The translations under genes and the position numbers were made by a program. This document shows, one piece after another, positions 19,436 to 29,283 of a stretch of DNA of 46,374 nucleotides (positions within the stretch are counted from its first letter, which is position 1; every line of letters starts with the position of its first letter). Location: positions 1-46,374 of the forward strand of contig WFVH01000085.1 in NCBI GenBank assembly GCA_015491735.1, in the 5' to 3' direction. This DNA comes from Gammaproteobacteria bacterium. Its GTDB lineage: Bacteria; Pseudomonadota; Gammaproteobacteria; Thiohalospirales; Thiohalospiraceae. The notes beneath the pieces were generated by a model. It was not told where the DNA came from. It saw only the letters and a list, made by a program, of their open reading frames with translations, and did not search any database.

Positions 19436-20794
19436 TTACCCGGATGCCGCCTGGGTCACGATGTCTGCAAGTTGCTTCGCCAGTTTTTCAACCTGCGGGG
19501 CGTCATCCCCCTCTACCATTACACGAATGACCGGCTCTGTTCCCGATGCACGCAACAGCACCCGGCCACGCCCGGCCAGTTGGGATTCGACCTGGCGAAC
19601 AGCATCTTGCACATGTTTCGAACCATCTGGCGAAAACGGGCTTTCGAGACGAACGTTTACCATGGTTTGTGGAAATTTGGTCATCCCCCGTTTCAGGGTA
19701 TACAGTGTCTGACCGCTGTTGACCATTGCCGCCACCACCTGCAGCGCAGAAATAATACCATCACCCGTGGTCGTACAATCACGGCAGATGATATGGCCGG
19801 AAGATTCACCCCCCAGAATCCACCCCTCCTGTTGCATCATCTCACCTACGTATCTGTCCCCCACCGCTGCTCGGCGAAACGGGATTCCGGCATCCTTGAA
19901 CGCCAGCTCCAATCCGAGATTGCTCATCACTGTCCCGACAACGCCGCCATGATAGACACCTCCGTTACGATGGCCGTTTCCCTGCCGATCACGGGCAATG
20001 ACGAACAACAGTTCATCACCATCCACGACCTCCCCTTTATGGTCGACCATAATCAAGCGATCACCATCACCATCCAGGGCGATACCCACTTCTGCACCAT
20101 GTTCAATAACGGCCTGCTGCAACGTGGCGGGGCTGGTGGAACCACACTCCGAGTTAATATTGACACCATCAGGGTCGGTGCCGATGGCAATGACATCGGC
20201 GCCCAGCTCCTTGAACACTTTTGGCGCCACATCGTATGTCGCACCATTTGCGCAGTCCACCACCATTCTCATGTTACCCAGCTCAAGCCCGAGCGGAACC
20301 GTGCTCTTGCAAAACTCGATATACCGTCCAGCTGCGTCGTTGACCCGCATCGCCCTGCCAAGCTGCCCAGACTCCACACAGGTCACCGGGTGATCCAGGT
20401 ATTTTTCAATTTCATGCTCGGTTTCATCCGGCAATTTAAAACCCAAGCGGGAGAAAAACTTGATGCCGTTATCGAAATAGGGGTTATGAGAAGCGCTGAT
20501 AACAATACCTGCGTCAGCCCGCATGGTTCGGGTAAGATAGGCGATTGCCGGTGTCGGCATGGGGCCCAGAAGACGGATATCCACTCCGGCAGCAGAGAGT
20601 CCGGCCTGCAGGGCCGACTCGAACATATAGCCAGAGATACGGGTATCCTTGCCAATGACGACCTTACCCCTCCCCCCGTGACTGGCCAGCACATGGCCGA
20701 CCGCCCAACCGAGGTGCAGCACAAACTCCGGCGTGATCGGATTGTCACCCACTCTGCCACGTATGCCGTCAGTCCCGAAATAACGTTTACCCAT
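19436..20794 (-). CDS. glmM: phosphoglucosamine mutase
   Basis: 452 residues, converting glucosamine 6-phosphate to glucosamine 1-phosphate for peptidoglycan and lipopolysaccharide precursors. It starts [16 protein letters not shown] with GAGGGAAG just upstream; the open frame extends far upstream only through the family B repeat and this extension should be ignored. The phosphoserine loop is [19 protein letters not shown] (Ser near residue 100), the metal-binding loop is DGDGDR, and the C-terminal phosphate loop is [12 protein letters not shown]. In E. coli glmM follows folP and ftsH, as here. Confidence 0.97.
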   Translation of the reverse strand: MGKRYFGTDGIRGRVGDNPITPEFVLHLGWAVGHVLASHGGRGKVVIGKDTRISGYMFESALQAGLSAAGVDIRLLGPMPTPAIAYLTRTMRADAGIVISASHNPYFDNGIKFFSRLGFKLPDETEHEIEKYLDHPVTCVESGQLGRAMRVNDAAGRYIEFCKSTVPLGLELGNMRMVVDCANGATYDVAPKVFKELGADVIAIGTDPDGVNINSECGSTSPATLQQAVIEHGAEVGIALDGDGDRLIMVDHKGEVVDGDELLFVIARDRQGNGHRNGGVYHGGVVGTVMSNLGLELAFKDAGIPFRRAAVGDRYVGEMMQQEGWILGGESSGHIICRDCTTTGDGIISALQVVAAMVNSGQTLYTLKRGMTKFPQTMVNVRLESPFSPDGSKHVQDAVRQVESQLAGRGRVLLRASGTEPVIRVMVEGDDAPQVEKLAKQLADIVTQAASG

Positions 20795-20818
20795 TCTTCC
20801 CTCGCTTGATTTTTCACT

Positions 20819-21095
20819 ATTGACCCGGCGACGATACATATCGTATTCAGCCGTCGTGTGCCGGTCTGCTGCAAGGCAGCAAAGCGCCGCCCAGGCTATC
20901 CGCCAACGCAGCCGGAAGACCGGTATACGACGGCCCCCCTTCCAAAACCAAATGGCCAGAGGTTTCAGGAACAGGCTGGCGCAGCATCGCCGCTTTCGCC
21001 ACAATGGAGCAACAACCATTGCCTGCAAGCCGCGCCTTGTTCCAGCCTCTTCCTGAAACCCTGAATGCAACAACAGCTATTGTTGCCGGGTGAAT
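20819..21095. mobile_element. family B inverted-repeat element, full copy 2
   Basis: A 277-bp element between folP and glmM. Its ends (ATTGACCCGGCGACGAT near 20819 and the inverse of ATTCACCCGGCAACAAT ending at 21095) are imperfect inverted repeats matching the perfect ends of 17203-17483. Internal blocks shared with that copy include TTCAGCCGTCGTGTGCCG, CTGCTGCAAGGC and GCCTTGTTCCAGCC. Divergence of both ends suggests it is older. It is joined directly to a decayed family A copy. Confidence 0.7.
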
Positions 21096-21224
21096 AACAA
21101 CTCGGCTCACCCCCGAGGTTGGCAATTTATTGACGCTGAACCCGCACCTTCTGTCTTGAAAAAACCAATTCAGGGAGCAACGCGGGCAGTTACTTTCAAA
21201 TATCACAACTCATTGAATAGTTGC
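21095..21224. repeat. decayed family A element
   Basis: The left part AACAACTCGGCTCACCCCCGAG corresponds, with substitutions, to the family A left end (partly quoted: TCAGCTCACCCCTGAAAT). The right part has GGGCAGTTAC near 21192 and GAATAGTTGC ending at 21224, matching the inner and outer right ends. No target duplication remains visible. It abuts the family B copy, so two element families share this folP-glmM spacer. Confidence 0.5.
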
Positions 21225-21229
21225 CGTTT

Positions 21230-22069
21230 TCAATCAACCTCTTTAGCCGCAGCGACAATCTTCAAGGCATCTGCCGTCGGGCCTACATCATGCACACGCA
21301 CAATGGAGGCTCCCAGCCATGCGGCCACGGTTGCAGCAGCGATACTGCCATACAGCCGCTCCTGAACCGGACGCTCATCCAACACTTTCCCCAACATGGA
21401 CTTGCGCGAGATTCCCACCACGACAGGAAACCCCAGCGCAGCAATTTCGGGCAGCCGATTCAGCAGTTGCAGATTATGCCGCAATGTTTTGCCAAATCCA
21501 AAACCGGGATCGACCAGTAGATGTTCGCGGCGGATCCCCGCTTTCAGGCATGAGTCGATACGTTGATTCAGAAAGGATATCACCTCTTCAACCACATCAT
21601 CATAGTGAGGTTGCTTCTGCATGGTTCGAGGCTCACCCTGCATATGCATCAGACAAACAGGAACATCACACGCTGCCGCCACAGCGACCGCCCCCTCCTG
21701 TTGCAGCGCGCTGACATCGTTGATCATTCCCGCCCCCGCCCTCACCGCCTCCGACATCACCGCCGGCTTGCGGGTATCCACGGACAAAATGACAGGCAGC
21801 TCTGCATGCACCGCTTCTATAACGGGAATAACGCGGTCGAGTTCCTCTTGCAGCGAAACCGGCTGGGCGCCGGGCCGGGTCGACTCTCCCCCAACATCGA
21901 TGATGACCGCGCCGGCCTCGAACATATCCCTGGCCCGGGCGATCGCCGCATCGCGGGGAAAAAAAACACCCCCGTCCGAAAAGGAGTCGGGAGTGGTATT
22001 CAGGATGCCCATCACCTGCGGCTTCGACAGATCCAGAAGCCTGCCGGCGCAGTCCAAGCGCTCGCTCAT
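21230..22069 (-). CDS. folP: dihydropteroate synthase
   Basis: 279 residues. It joins p-aminobenzoate to 6-hydroxymethyl-dihydropterin diphosphate in folate synthesis, in the cytoplasm. Family signatures are present: MGILNTTPDSFSDGG (about residues 20-34), VIIDVGGESTRPGA (about 55-68), the strand with SVDTRKP, and the C-terminal SIVRVHDVG. The family length is normal. It starts at the ATG at 22069, 23 bases after ftsH, in the classic ftsH-folP-glmM order. Confidence 0.97.
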   Translation of the reverse strand: MSERLDCAGRLLDLSKPQVMGILNTTPDSFSDGGVFFPRDAAIARARDMFEAGAVIIDVGGESTRPGAQPVSLQEELDRVIPVIEAVHAELPVILSVDTRKPAVMSEAVRAGAGMINDVSALQQEGAVAVAAACDVPVCLMHMQGEPRTMQKQPHYDDVVEEVISFLNQRIDSCLKAGIRREHLLVDPGFGFGKTLRHNLQLLNRLPEIAALGFPVVVGISRKSMLGKVLDERPVQERLYGSIAAATVAAWLGASIVRVHDVGPTADALKIVAAAKEVD

Positions 22070-22092
22070 CCGGTCAAACCTGGCGGCTATGT

Positions 22093-24042
22093 TTAATGCT
22101 GGCCCGCAGGCTCTCCAACATTTCCGCCTTTTTTGCCTTCTTTAACGCCTTTTTTATCGTTTTCGGCGCCTTTTTCACTGCTCATGGCGCTCCCCCCTCC
22201 AGAGCGGGGTTCCGGCTCATCCCAATCCTTGGGAGGGCGCGGCGGTTTGCCGGCCATGATATCATCGATCTGCTGAGCATCGATGGTTTCATATTTCATC
22301 AGCGCTTCCGCCATCAGATGCAGCTTGTCCATGTTTTCGGTAAGCAGCTTTTTGGCTCTCTGGTAGTTATTGTCAATAATGGAGCGGATCTCCTCATCGA
22401 TAATATGGGCTGTCTCGTCAGAAACATTCTTGTGCTGGGTCACTGAGTGCCCGAGAAACACCTCACCTTCCTCTTCGCTGTAGGTCAATGGTCCCAACCG
22501 TTCGGACAGTCCCCACTTGGTCACCATATTGCGGGCAATTTCGGTGGTTCGCTGGATATCGTTCGATGCGCCGGTAGTCACTTTTTCCGGACCAAACACC
22601 AACTCCTCGGCAATACGACCCCCAAACAGGCTGCATATCTGGCTTTCCAGGCGCTGTTTGCTGTAGCTGTACCGATCTTCTGTTGGCAAAAACATGGTCA
22701 CACCCAACGCCCGGCCACGGGGTATAATCGTGACTTTATGCACGGGATCATGCTCGGGAACCAACCGGCCGACGATGGCGTGGCCCGACTCATGATAGGC
22801 CGTAAGTTTTTTCTCCTCTTCATTCATCACCATGGACTTGCGCTCGGCGCCCATCATGATTTTATCCTTGGCCTTCTCGAAATCGGCCATGGTCACCGTC
22901 CGCTCGCCGGCACGGGCAGCAAACAGGGCGGCCTCATTGACCAGATTGGCCAGATCCGCCCCGGAAAAACCCGGTGTGCCGCGGGCGATGACCGACGCCT
23001 GAACATCGTCGGCAACCGGCACCTTCCGCATATGCACCTTCAGGATCTGTTCACGGCCCCGCAGATCCGGCAGCGGCACCACCACCTGCCGGTCGAAGCG
23101 CCCCGGGCGTAACAGAGCGGGATCCAGCACATCGGGGCGGTTGGTAGCGGCAATAACGATGACACCTTCGTTACCTTCGAAACCGTCCATCTCCACCAGC
23201 AACTGATTCAATGTCTGCTCGCGCTCATCATGCCCTCCACCCAGACCCGCACCGCGGTGACGGCCCACCGCATCGATTTCATCGATAAAAATAATGCAGG
23301 GGGCATGTTTCTTGGCTTGTTCAAACATATCCCGCACGCGGGATGCGCCAACACCCACGAACATTTCCACAAAATCAGAGCCGGAAATGGTGAAGAACGG
23401 CACTTTGGCCTCACCGGCAATGGCTTTGGCCAGCAGTGTTTTTCCGGTTCCTGGCGGCCCCACCATCAACACTCCCTGCGGAATCTTGCCACCCAGTTTC
23501 TGGAATTTTTCCGGTTCACGCAGAAATTCCACCAACTCGGCCACATCTTCTTTTGCCTCTTCAGCGCCCGCTACATCATTGAAGGTGATCTTCACCTGAT
23601 TTTCGCCCAGCATCCGGGCACGGCTCTTGCCGAAAGACATGGCGCCGCGGCCTCCAGCACCACCTTGCATCTGGCGCATGAAGAAAATCCACACGGCAAT
23701 CAGCAGCAGCATCGGGAACCAGGAGATAAATATCTGCACCAACAAGGATTGTTGCTCGGGCGGCCGCGCATCGATGACGACATTGTTGTCGAGCAGGTCG
23801 CCAATCAAACCCGGATCACCGGGACTATAGGTCACAAAGGTATTGTCATCCGCTGTTATGCCCTTGATAGTGCGGCCTTCAATCGTCACTTTTTTCACCT
23901 GGCCATCCCGCACATCCGCAATAAAACGGGAATACTCAAGCGGTTGCGCCGCTTGCTGGTGGGGAGTGAAGTTATTGAAAACCATCATCAGGATGATAGC
24001 GATAACCACCCACAGCAGAATATTTTTAACAATGTCGTTCAA
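22093..24042 (-). CDS. ftsH: ATP-dependent zinc metalloprotease FtsH, TTG start
   Basis: 649 residues, an inner-membrane AAA+ protease that removes misassembled membrane proteins and regulators. N-terminal helices at about 7-24 and 100-118 flank a periplasmic domain. The ATPase has GPPGTGKT (Walker A), [16 protein letters not shown] (Walker B) and the second region of homology around [18 protein letters not shown]. The zinc site is HESGHAIVG. The C-terminal tail is Lys/Gly rich. The frame starts with TTG at 24042, six bases after AGAGG; a rare start may limit expression. A family A2 repeat sits between it and rlmE. Confidence 0.97.
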   Translation of the reverse strand: MNDIVKNILLWVVIAIILMMVFNNFTPHQQAAQPLEYSRFIADVRDGQVKKVTIEGRTIKGITADDNTFVTYSPGDPGLIGDLLDNNVVIDARPPEQQSLLVQIFISWFPMLLLIAVWIFFMRQMQGGAGGRGAMSFGKSRARMLGENQVKITFNDVAGAEEAKEDVAELVEFLREPEKFQKLGGKIPQGVLMVGPPGTGKTLLAKAIAGEAKVPFFTISGSDFVEMFVGVGASRVRDMFEQAKKHAPCIIFIDEIDAVGRHRGAGLGGGHDEREQTLNQLLVEMDGFEGNEGVIVIAATNRPDVLDPALLRPGRFDRQVVVPLPDLRGREQILKVHMRKVPVADDVQASVIARGTPGFSGADLANLVNEAALFAARAGERTVTMADFEKAKDKIMMGAERKSMVMNEEEKKLTAYHESGHAIVGRLVPEHDPVHKVTIIPRGRALGVTMFLPTEDRYSYSKQRLESQICSLFGGRIAEELVFGPEKVTTGASNDIQRTTEIARNMVTKWGLSERLGPLTYSEEEGEVFLGHSVTQHKNVSDETAHIIDEEIRSIIDNNYQRAKKLLTENMDKLHLMAEALMKYETIDAQQIDDIMAGKPPRPPKDWDEPEPRSGGGSAMSSEKGAENDKKGVKEGKKGGNVGEPAGQH

Positions 24043-24080
24043 AACAAGCCTCTTGGATCTTCAGAACCGGAACCCGCAAT

Positions 24081-24212
24081 GTAACCACTCAGCGAGTTGC
24101 AATAGTTGGAAGCAACTGCTCAGACAGCCCTTGAAACCGGTCAATTCAAGGTGAAAAATGATCATTTTTCACCGCAGGAATAGCAGGTTTCAGGGGTTAT
24201 CCGGGTAGTTAC
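24081..24212. mobile_element. family A (subtype A2) MITE with target duplication
   Basis: A 132-bp element between rlmE and ftsH. Left end GTAACCACTCAGCG at 24081, right end GGGTAGTTAC finishing at 24212. Exact 8-bp direct repeats CCCGCAAT flank it at 24073-24080 and 24213-24220. The centre is a perfect 24-bp palindrome at 24150-24173 (GGTGAAAAATGA and its complement). The left end matches the copy at 36840 better than the A1 copies, so I call a second subtype. Confidence 0.85.
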
Positions 24213-24249
24213 CCCGCAATTTTAACATGCGCAAGCTGCCACTACGTTA

Positions 24250-24870
24250 CTACAATCCATACTTTCTTGCTACCAAATACACCTCCCGGGAACGTGGCCG
24301 CGACGCCGCCGGCTTACGGGTAGCCACCTTCCGGAACGAACGGCGCAACTCCTGGCGCAGCGATTCGATCCCTTCACCCTCAAATGCCTTCAACAGCAAA
24401 TCACCACCCGGCGCCAGCACATGATGAGAAAAATCCAGTGCCAGTTCAGCAAGATACATGGCGCGGGGCTGATCGACTGCCTTCATTCCGCTCATGTTGG
24501 GCGCCATATCCGATATCACAATATCAACAGCTCGCTCGCCCACCGCCGCTACCAACTGCTCATAGACAAACTGCTCCCGGAAATCGCCTTGAATAAACCG
24601 CACATCGGGCAACGGCTCCATCGGCAAGATATCCAGCGCGATCACCCGGCCGGTCTCCGTCACCAGCTGAGCGGCAAGCTGCGACCAACCACCGGGAGCC
24701 GCTCCCAAATCAACCACCGTCATGCCGGAAGCCAGAAGTTTGTCTCTTTCATGGATCTCGAGCAACTTGTAACTGGCCCGGGATCGATATCCTTCCCGCT
24801 GAGCTTGTTGGACATAGGGGTCTTCGAAATGTTCCCGCAACCACCTGGAACTACTCTTGCCGCGCCTCAC
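24250..24870 (-). CDS. rlmE: 23S rRNA 2'-O-ribose U2552 methyltransferase
   Basis: 206 residues, RrmJ/FtsJ type. The SAM site is [14 protein letters not shown] (about residues 51-64). The K-D-K-E catalytic tetrad is recognisable: Lys in [10 protein letters not shown], Asp in [11 protein letters not shown], Lys in [11 protein letters not shown] and Glu near [11 protein letters not shown]. It methylates the A-loop of 23S rRNA late in 50S assembly. The start is GTG at 24870, preceded by GGAGAAGGGG, and lies within the end of the upstream small membrane gene. The rlmE-ftsH linkage and divergent yhbY match E. coli. Confidence 0.97.
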   Translation of the reverse strand: MRRGKSSSRWLREHFEDPYVQQAQREGYRSRASYKLLEIHERDKLLASGMTVVDLGAAPGGWSQLAAQLVTETGRVIALDILPMEPLPDVRFIQGDFREQFVYEQLVAAVGERAVDIVISDMAPNMSGMKAVDQPRAMYLAELALDFSHHVLAPGGDLLLKAFEGEGIESLRQELRRSFRKVATRKPAASRPRSREVYLVARKYGL

Positions 24871-25117
24871 GATGCCGCCCCTTCTCCAGTTTTTTCAGAA
24901 TATTGCGGGTGCGCATCACCAGCCACCCGGCCGCGAAGCTGGCCACTCCGAACAATACGGCAAACTGCAATACCGGGCTGGCGACCAGACGGCCAACCAC
25001 GAGCCATACCAGCGGAAGCATCACCAGCACGACCCCCAGCTCAAACTTGACCTGATTGAAGGGACTGGCTGCGACTGTAATACTTCTTCGCTTGCGGGTT
25101 ATACTCTGCTTTGGCAC
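24851..25117 (-). CDS. small basic membrane protein of unknown function
   Basis: 88 residues with two predicted membrane helices (about residues 28-46 and 50-68) and basic ends ([11 protein letters not shown] at the start, [14 protein letters not shown] at the end). I do not recognise a named family; many gammaproteobacteria have a short two-helix protein at this locus. The frame begins with GTG at 25117, no later start being available, and ends 20 bases inside rlmE, which suggests coupled translation. Divergent yhbY starts only 38 bases away, so promoters must be compact or overlapping. Confidence 0.65.
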   Translation of the reverse strand: MPKQSITRKRRSITVAASPFNQVKFELGVVLVMLPLVWLVVGRLVASPVLQFAVLFGVASFAAGWLVMRTRNILKKLEKGRHREARQE

Positions 25118-25155
25118 GGCTACACTACCGTTATTGAACTGTACACTCTGTGATT

Positions 25156-25458
25156 ATGGCATTGAACAACAAACAAATCAGACAGTTGAAACACATATCC
25201 CACGCACTCAAGCCTGTCGTGCTGATTGGCCAAGCGGGCCTCAGTGACGCCGTTATCAACGAGATTGACAAAGCGCTCGAGTTCCACGAACTGATCAAGG
25301 TGCGAGTCAGTGCGCCCACTCGGGCAGCCCGCCGTACAATGATTGACGAAATCGCTTGCAGGACAAACAGCGAATTGATCCGAACAATCGGCCATGTTGC
25401 CGTATTCTACCGAAAACCCCGCAACGCAAAACAAAAATTGCGCATTACACTACCGTAG
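25156..25458 (+). CDS. yhbY: YhbY-type CRM-domain ribosome assembly protein
   Basis: 100 residues, a single CRM domain. It has the GxxG-type loop in VVLIGQAGLSDAVINEIDKAL and the conserved KVRV strand and HELIKV segment. YhbY binds pre-50S particles and acts in late ribosome assembly, which fits divergent rlmE, another late 50S factor. I use ATG at 25156 (MALNNKQIRQL) rather than the GTG two codons earlier. Convergent with the 95-residue gene at 25552; the 93-bp spacer contains no strong terminator. Confidence 0.95.
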   Translation: MALNNKQIRQLKHISHALKPVVLIGQAGLSDAVINEIDKALEFHELIKVRVSAPTRAARRTMIDEIACRTNSELIRTIGHVAVFYRKPRNAKQKLRITLP

Positions 25459-25551
25459 GGACTCCCTGCGTGACGCGCTGTGCGGACGGTTACCATTCAC
25501 CACAGGGGTGTGCTCGAGGGGTTTTGCGCTCATCACCGATTTGAATCGCTG

Positions 25552-25839
25552 TTATTCGGCTTCCACCCATCGTTGCAAGGCCGAGATAATGCTCTTTGCC
25601 TGCTCTCTGCTGGAAATATTGAATTTCGAGCGTTGCTGATACTCTCCGTTGCGCTTTTGATAGCGGCGTATGGTATAGCGATCCGGCCCATACTCCTCTT
25701 TCTTTCGATCCCAATCCTGGTAGCGGTAAATAATGGTCGCCCAGGCGCCCTTTGAAAGGATCTCTTTATCCAGCTCCTTGACCACCTTGATGCCATCTTC
25801 TGTGTAGTCAATGGTCAATTCATCTACTGTTTCTGCCAT
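25552..25839 (-). CDS. conserved-looking 95-residue protein of unknown function
   Basis: A small soluble protein rich in charged residues and in Tyr/Arg. It has a beta-rich centre (GAWATIIYRYQDWDRKKEEYG, partly quoted) and a C-terminal helix SREQAKSIISALQRWVE. I do not recognise it with certainty. The strand-strand-helix pattern is faintly like PC4/YdbC single-strand DNA binding domains, but this is only a pattern match. ATG at 25839; it lies downstream of glgP on the same strand, with a strong hairpin between them. Confidence 0.7.
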   Translation of the reverse strand: MAETVDELTIDYTEDGIKVVKELDKEILSKGAWATIIYRYQDWDRKKEEYGPDRYTIRRYQKRNGEYQQRSKFNISSREQAKSIISALQRWVEAE

Positions 25840-25880
25840 GTTTATTCCTTAACTGACTATCTGTTGAAAACAACTCGTTT

Positions 25881-25924
25881 ATTAACCCGGCAACACCAGG
25901 CCAGCCTGGTGTTGCCGGATTGAA
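25881..25924. terminator. perfect hairpin with family B ends after glgP
   Basis: A 14-bp perfect stem with a 4-base loop at 25887-25918 (CCGGCAACACCAGG / CCTGGTGTTGCCGG) lies 25 bases after the glgP stop. The flanks ATTAACCCGGCAA and TTGCCGGATTGAAT are the ends of family B, so this looks like an element reduced to its two ends. There is no T-run on either side, so termination is plausible but not certain. Confidence 0.6.
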
Positions 25925-25943
25925 TCCGCGTGATGAGTAATAC

Positions 25944-28451
25944 TCACCCCTTCTCCGCAACGGCTATCGGCTCCAGTTTCCAGATTTCGTCATTGTACTC
26001 CTGCATGGTGCGATCCGTTGAGAACTTTCCACTGCAGGCGGTATTGAGAATGCTCATTCGGGTCCATCGCTCTTGATCGAGGTAGGCTTCGGCTACCCGT
26101 TGCTGAGCATCGACATAGTCACGAAAATCTGCCGCTACTACCCACGGATCATCGGGGCTGTAAATGGACTGAATCACCGGGACAAAAAGCCCGGGTTCGA
26201 ACTGGCTGAAGTGGCCACTCTCGAGCAGATGCATTACCCTTTTGAATGCTTCGTCTCGCCCGATAATAGATGCAGGGTCATAGTTTTTTCGCCCCGCTTC
26301 CACCTCTTCGGCCGTGAGGCCAAACAGAAAGAAGTTCTCCGCCCCCACCTCGTCACGGATTTCGATATTGGCGCCATCGAGAGTGCCAAGGGTAATTGCT
26401 CCGTTCATCATGAACTTCATGTTTCCCGTACCGGAAGCCTCCTTCCCCGCCGTAGAGATCTGTTCGGAGAGATCAGTACCGGGACAGATGATCTCCATCG
26501 CGGAAACACGATAGTTAGGTAAAAACACCACTTTGAGCCGATCGCCAACTTGAGGATCGTTATTGATTACACCCGCCACATTGTTGATCAACTTGATTAT
26601 CAGCTTGGCCATTGCATAACCAGGCGCAGCCTTGCCTCCGATGATGACGCAACGCGGCACCCACTTGCCGGTATCCCCCTGCTTGATGCGATCGTACAGA
26701 TGAATAACATGCAGGATGTTCAACAGTTGGCGCTTGTATTCATGCATCCGTTTCACCTGCACATCGAACAGGGCATCGGTGTTGAACTGGACGCCGCACT
26801 CCGCCTTGACCAGCGCAGCCAATCGCTCCTTGTTCAAATGTTTGACGGCCCGCCATGCCGCACGAAAGCCGGCATCATCAGCGTAGGGGATCAATTTTTG
26901 CAGTTGCCGCAGATCCACCTTCCACTCCTCGCCAATATTCTCACTCATCAGCTCGGCAAGCGCCGGGTTACAGCCAGCCAGCCAGCGGCGTTGCGTCACG
27001 CCATTGGTTTTATTGTTGAATTTATGTGGCCACAACGCATGGAAATCACGAAACAACCCCTCCACCAGCAAACGGGAGTGCAGCGCGGCAACACCGTTCA
27101 CGGAAAAACTGCCGACAATGGCAAGAAAGGCCATCCGCACCTGCGGCTCCGAACCCTCCTCGATAATGGACATACGCCGCAGCCGGTCGCTATCGCCCGG
27201 CCAGCGGGCAGCGACTTCGGCCAGAAAGCGCGCGTTGATTTCGTAGATTATGTCGAGCAAACGCGGCAGTAACTGCTCAAACAGGCGCACCGGCCAGCGC
27301 TCCAGCGCCTCCGGCAACAACGTGTGATTGGTATAGGCCATCGTGTTGCTGGTGATCTCCCAGGCCTCATCCCACTCCAGGCCGTGCTCATCCATCAGCA
27401 AGCGCATCAGTTCGGCAACGGCGCAGGCCGGATGGGTATCGTTGAGCTGGAAACTGTTCTTGTCGGCAAACTGGCTGAAATCACTGCCGTAACTCCGAAC
27501 CCAGCGCACCAGGACATCCTGCAAACTGGCGGATGCCAGAAAATACTGCTGGCGCAGCCGAAGCTCCTTGCCATTCTCGCTGGCGTCGTTGGGGTAGAGC
27601 ACCATGGTTATGTTTTCCGCCGCGTTCTTGGCGGCAACCGACTCGGGATAACTGCCCGCATTGAACTCCCCCAAATCGAAAACATCCGTTGCCGCGGCCC
27701 GCCACAGACGCAGCGTATTGACTACGCCGTTGCGATAACCAGGAATGGGGATATCGTACGGCACCGCCTGTACATCATGGGTATCCACCCATCTCACCCG
27801 CATCCGCCCCCCGGCATCCTGATAGTACTCGCTGCGCCCCCCAAAATGGATAATCTTGGTGTGCTCCGGGCGCTCAATCTCCCAGGGGTTGCCATCACGC
27901 AACCAGTGATCCGGCTCCTCTATCTGATAACCGTTCTCCAGTAACTGGCGGAACATGCCATACTCGTAGCGGATACCATAACCCATCACCGGCAGCTGCA
28001 ATGTCGCGCAACTGTCCAGGAAACAGGCAGCCAGACGGCCCAAGCCTCCATTGCCCAAACCGGCGTCCATCTCGACATCCGCCAGGTCCTCCAGACTCAG
28101 ACCCAGATCATACAGGGATTTGCTGACCTCATCGGTTATCCCCAGATTAAGCATGGTGTTACTCAGGGCGCGTCCCATGAGAAACTCGAGAGACAGATAA
28201 TAGGCGTGCCTGCTGTTCCGGGTGCGGCTGGCATATTTGGATTGTTTCCAGCGCTCCATCAATCGGTCACGCAGTGTCAACACCAACGCCTTGTAGGGAT
28301 AATGGGTGGAGAGGCAGTCACCATCACACCCCAGTGTGTAGTTGTAATAACGCCGAAAATCATCGGTAAGACTGGCAATATCCATGCCCAGGGACGGCAG
28401 CTCCGTCAGCAGGGAACTGGGCTTATGGCTGCAGGCAGGTTTCAATTGCAT
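25944..28451 (-). CDS. glgP: glycogen/alpha-glucan phosphorylase
   Basis: 835 residues, family GT35. It releases glucose 1-phosphate from storage glucan with pyridoxal phosphate as cofactor, in the cytoplasm. N-terminal YYLSLEFLMGRALSN and GNGGLGRLAACFLDS and the C-terminal cofactor segment KEASGTGNMKFMMNG (PLP lysine) are intact, as is LDGANIEI. ATG at 28451. No other glycogen genes are adjacent. Its presence suggests storage of glucan reserves, as in many sulfur-oxidising gammaproteobacteria. Confidence 0.97.
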   Translation of the reverse strand: MQLKPACSHKPSSLLTELPSLGMDIASLTDDFRRYYNYTLGCDGDCLSTHYPYKALVLTLRDRLMERWKQSKYASRTRNSRHAYYLSLEFLMGRALSNTMLNLGITDEVSKSLYDLGLSLEDLADVEMDAGLGNGGLGRLAACFLDSCATLQLPVMGYGIRYEYGMFRQLLENGYQIEEPDHWLRDGNPWEIERPEHTKIIHFGGRSEYYQDAGGRMRVRWVDTHDVQAVPYDIPIPGYRNGVVNTLRLWRAAATDVFDLGEFNAGSYPESVAAKNAAENITMVLYPNDASENGKELRLRQQYFLASASLQDVLVRWVRSYGSDFSQFADKNSFQLNDTHPACAVAELMRLLMDEHGLEWDEAWEITSNTMAYTNHTLLPEALERWPVRLFEQLLPRLLDIIYEINARFLAEVAARWPGDSDRLRRMSIIEEGSEPQVRMAFLAIVGSFSVNGVAALHSRLLVEGLFRDFHALWPHKFNNKTNGVTQRRWLAGCNPALAELMSENIGEEWKVDLRQLQKLIPYADDAGFRAAWRAVKHLNKERLAALVKAECGVQFNTDALFDVQVKRMHEYKRQLLNILHVIHLYDRIKQGDTGKWVPRCVIIGGKAAPGYAMAKLIIKLINNVAGVINNDPQVGDRLKVVFLPNYRVSAMEIICPGTDLSEQISTAGKEASGTGNMKFMMNGAITLGTLDGANIEIRDEVGAENFFLFGLTAEEVEAGRKNYDPASIIGRDEAFKRVMHLLESGHFSQFEPGLFVPVIQSIYSPDDPWVVAADFRDYVDAQQRVAEAYLDQERWTRMSILNTACSGKFSTDRTMQEYNDEIWKLEPIAVAEKG

Positions 28452-28574
28452 ATTCTCTCCAATATTGTGAACAACAACTCAGCACGATTACACCTATCCC
28501 CTCTCCTTTACCAACACTTTCAGGATAGCGGCGATCTGAAAAACCACGCTGTACAGAATAACAAACTCACCATT

Positions 28575-28717
28575 TTCCAACCCGGACACCTTTCCTGCCC
28601 CGCTCGGCCGGTCCCGCTTTGCGGCAGTTGACAAGCAAACAGTTTTCGCCTGCAGGGCACACCCTTCCGGCCTGTTGTTGAAACCCTGAAGGCGACACCT
28701 ATTGCTGCCGGGTTAAT
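28575..28717. repeat. decayed family B element upstream of glgP
   Basis: The right half matches other family B copies in order: GCCTGCAGGGC, CGGCCTGTTGTTGAAACCCTGA and the end ATTGCTGCCGGGTTAAT finishing at 28717. The left half is short (CCAACCCGGACACC near 28578). It occupies most of the terB-glgP spacer. Confidence 0.55.
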
Positions 28718-28737
28718 GATATCGGTCGGTAGCGGGA

Positions 28738-29190
28738 CTATTCCATTGCCCGGTGTTTGGCAGCGATGAATGCAGAGTGCGGAACATGGAGCAGCTCGGC
28801 CAACTTGCGCACCAGATGCTCCTCATGCTTGTCCAGCTGGCCATCTGCGTAGGCCACCTGCCAGAGATGTTCAATCAGTTTTACCCGCTGCGCCCGCGGG
28901 AAATGCTTGTTGATTAGCGAAGTAAACTGGTAATAGTCAGCCTGGCCTGCCGCCGCCTCCTCTGCAAGCGCCATCAAGCGCTCAATCTCGCTGCCGGACA
29001 GTGAAAACCGTTTATCGAGGATATCCCTGACCACCTGCCGCTCATCCGCCACCACCGTTTCATCCATACGCATCATCTCGATCAGCAGCGCCGCCGTAGC
29101 CAGCTGGAGTGAATGCTCTGGTAAGGGTTCATCCCTTTCTCCTGGAGGCGCAATGTATTGCTCAAAAAATTTCCTGACCGATGAAAGCAT
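28738..29190 (-). CDS. TerB-family protein
   Basis: 150 residues, all-helical. It has two recognisable TerB repeats with acidic metal-binding motifs: LLIEMMRMDETVVADERQVV and LWQVAYADGQLDKHEEHLVRKLAELL (partly quoted). TerB domains occur in tellurite resistance and in many stand-alone proteins with unknown cytoplasmic or membrane-associated roles; there are no other ter genes here, so I do not infer tellurite resistance. ATG at 29190. Its upstream region has the dyad ACCGTTAC (29200-29207) / GTAACGGT (29236-29243), a possible operator. Confidence 0.88.
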   Translation of the reverse strand: MLSSVRKFFEQYIAPPGERDEPLPEHSLQLATAALLIEMMRMDETVVADERQVVRDILDKRFSLSGSEIERLMALAEEAAAGQADYYQFTSLINKHFPRAQRVKLIEHLWQVAYADGQLDKHEEHLVRKLAELLHVPHSAFIAAKHRAME

Positions 29191-29283
29191 GACGACAAAA
29201 CCGTTACCCGACTATGAAACGCCGCATTATAGCCCGTAACGGTGACAAACACCGCTGTTCCAACCAAGTATTACCGAATACAT

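Noticed and set aside
20795-21073. N-terminal extension of the glmM frame by about 90 residues
   Set aside because: It reads through the family B repeat, lacks conservation with GlmM, and [13 protein letters not shown] with its own ribosome binding site is the obvious start.
28738-29190. Tellurite resistance role for the TerB-like gene
   Set aside because: Other ter genes are absent and the domain is widespread in unrelated contexts.
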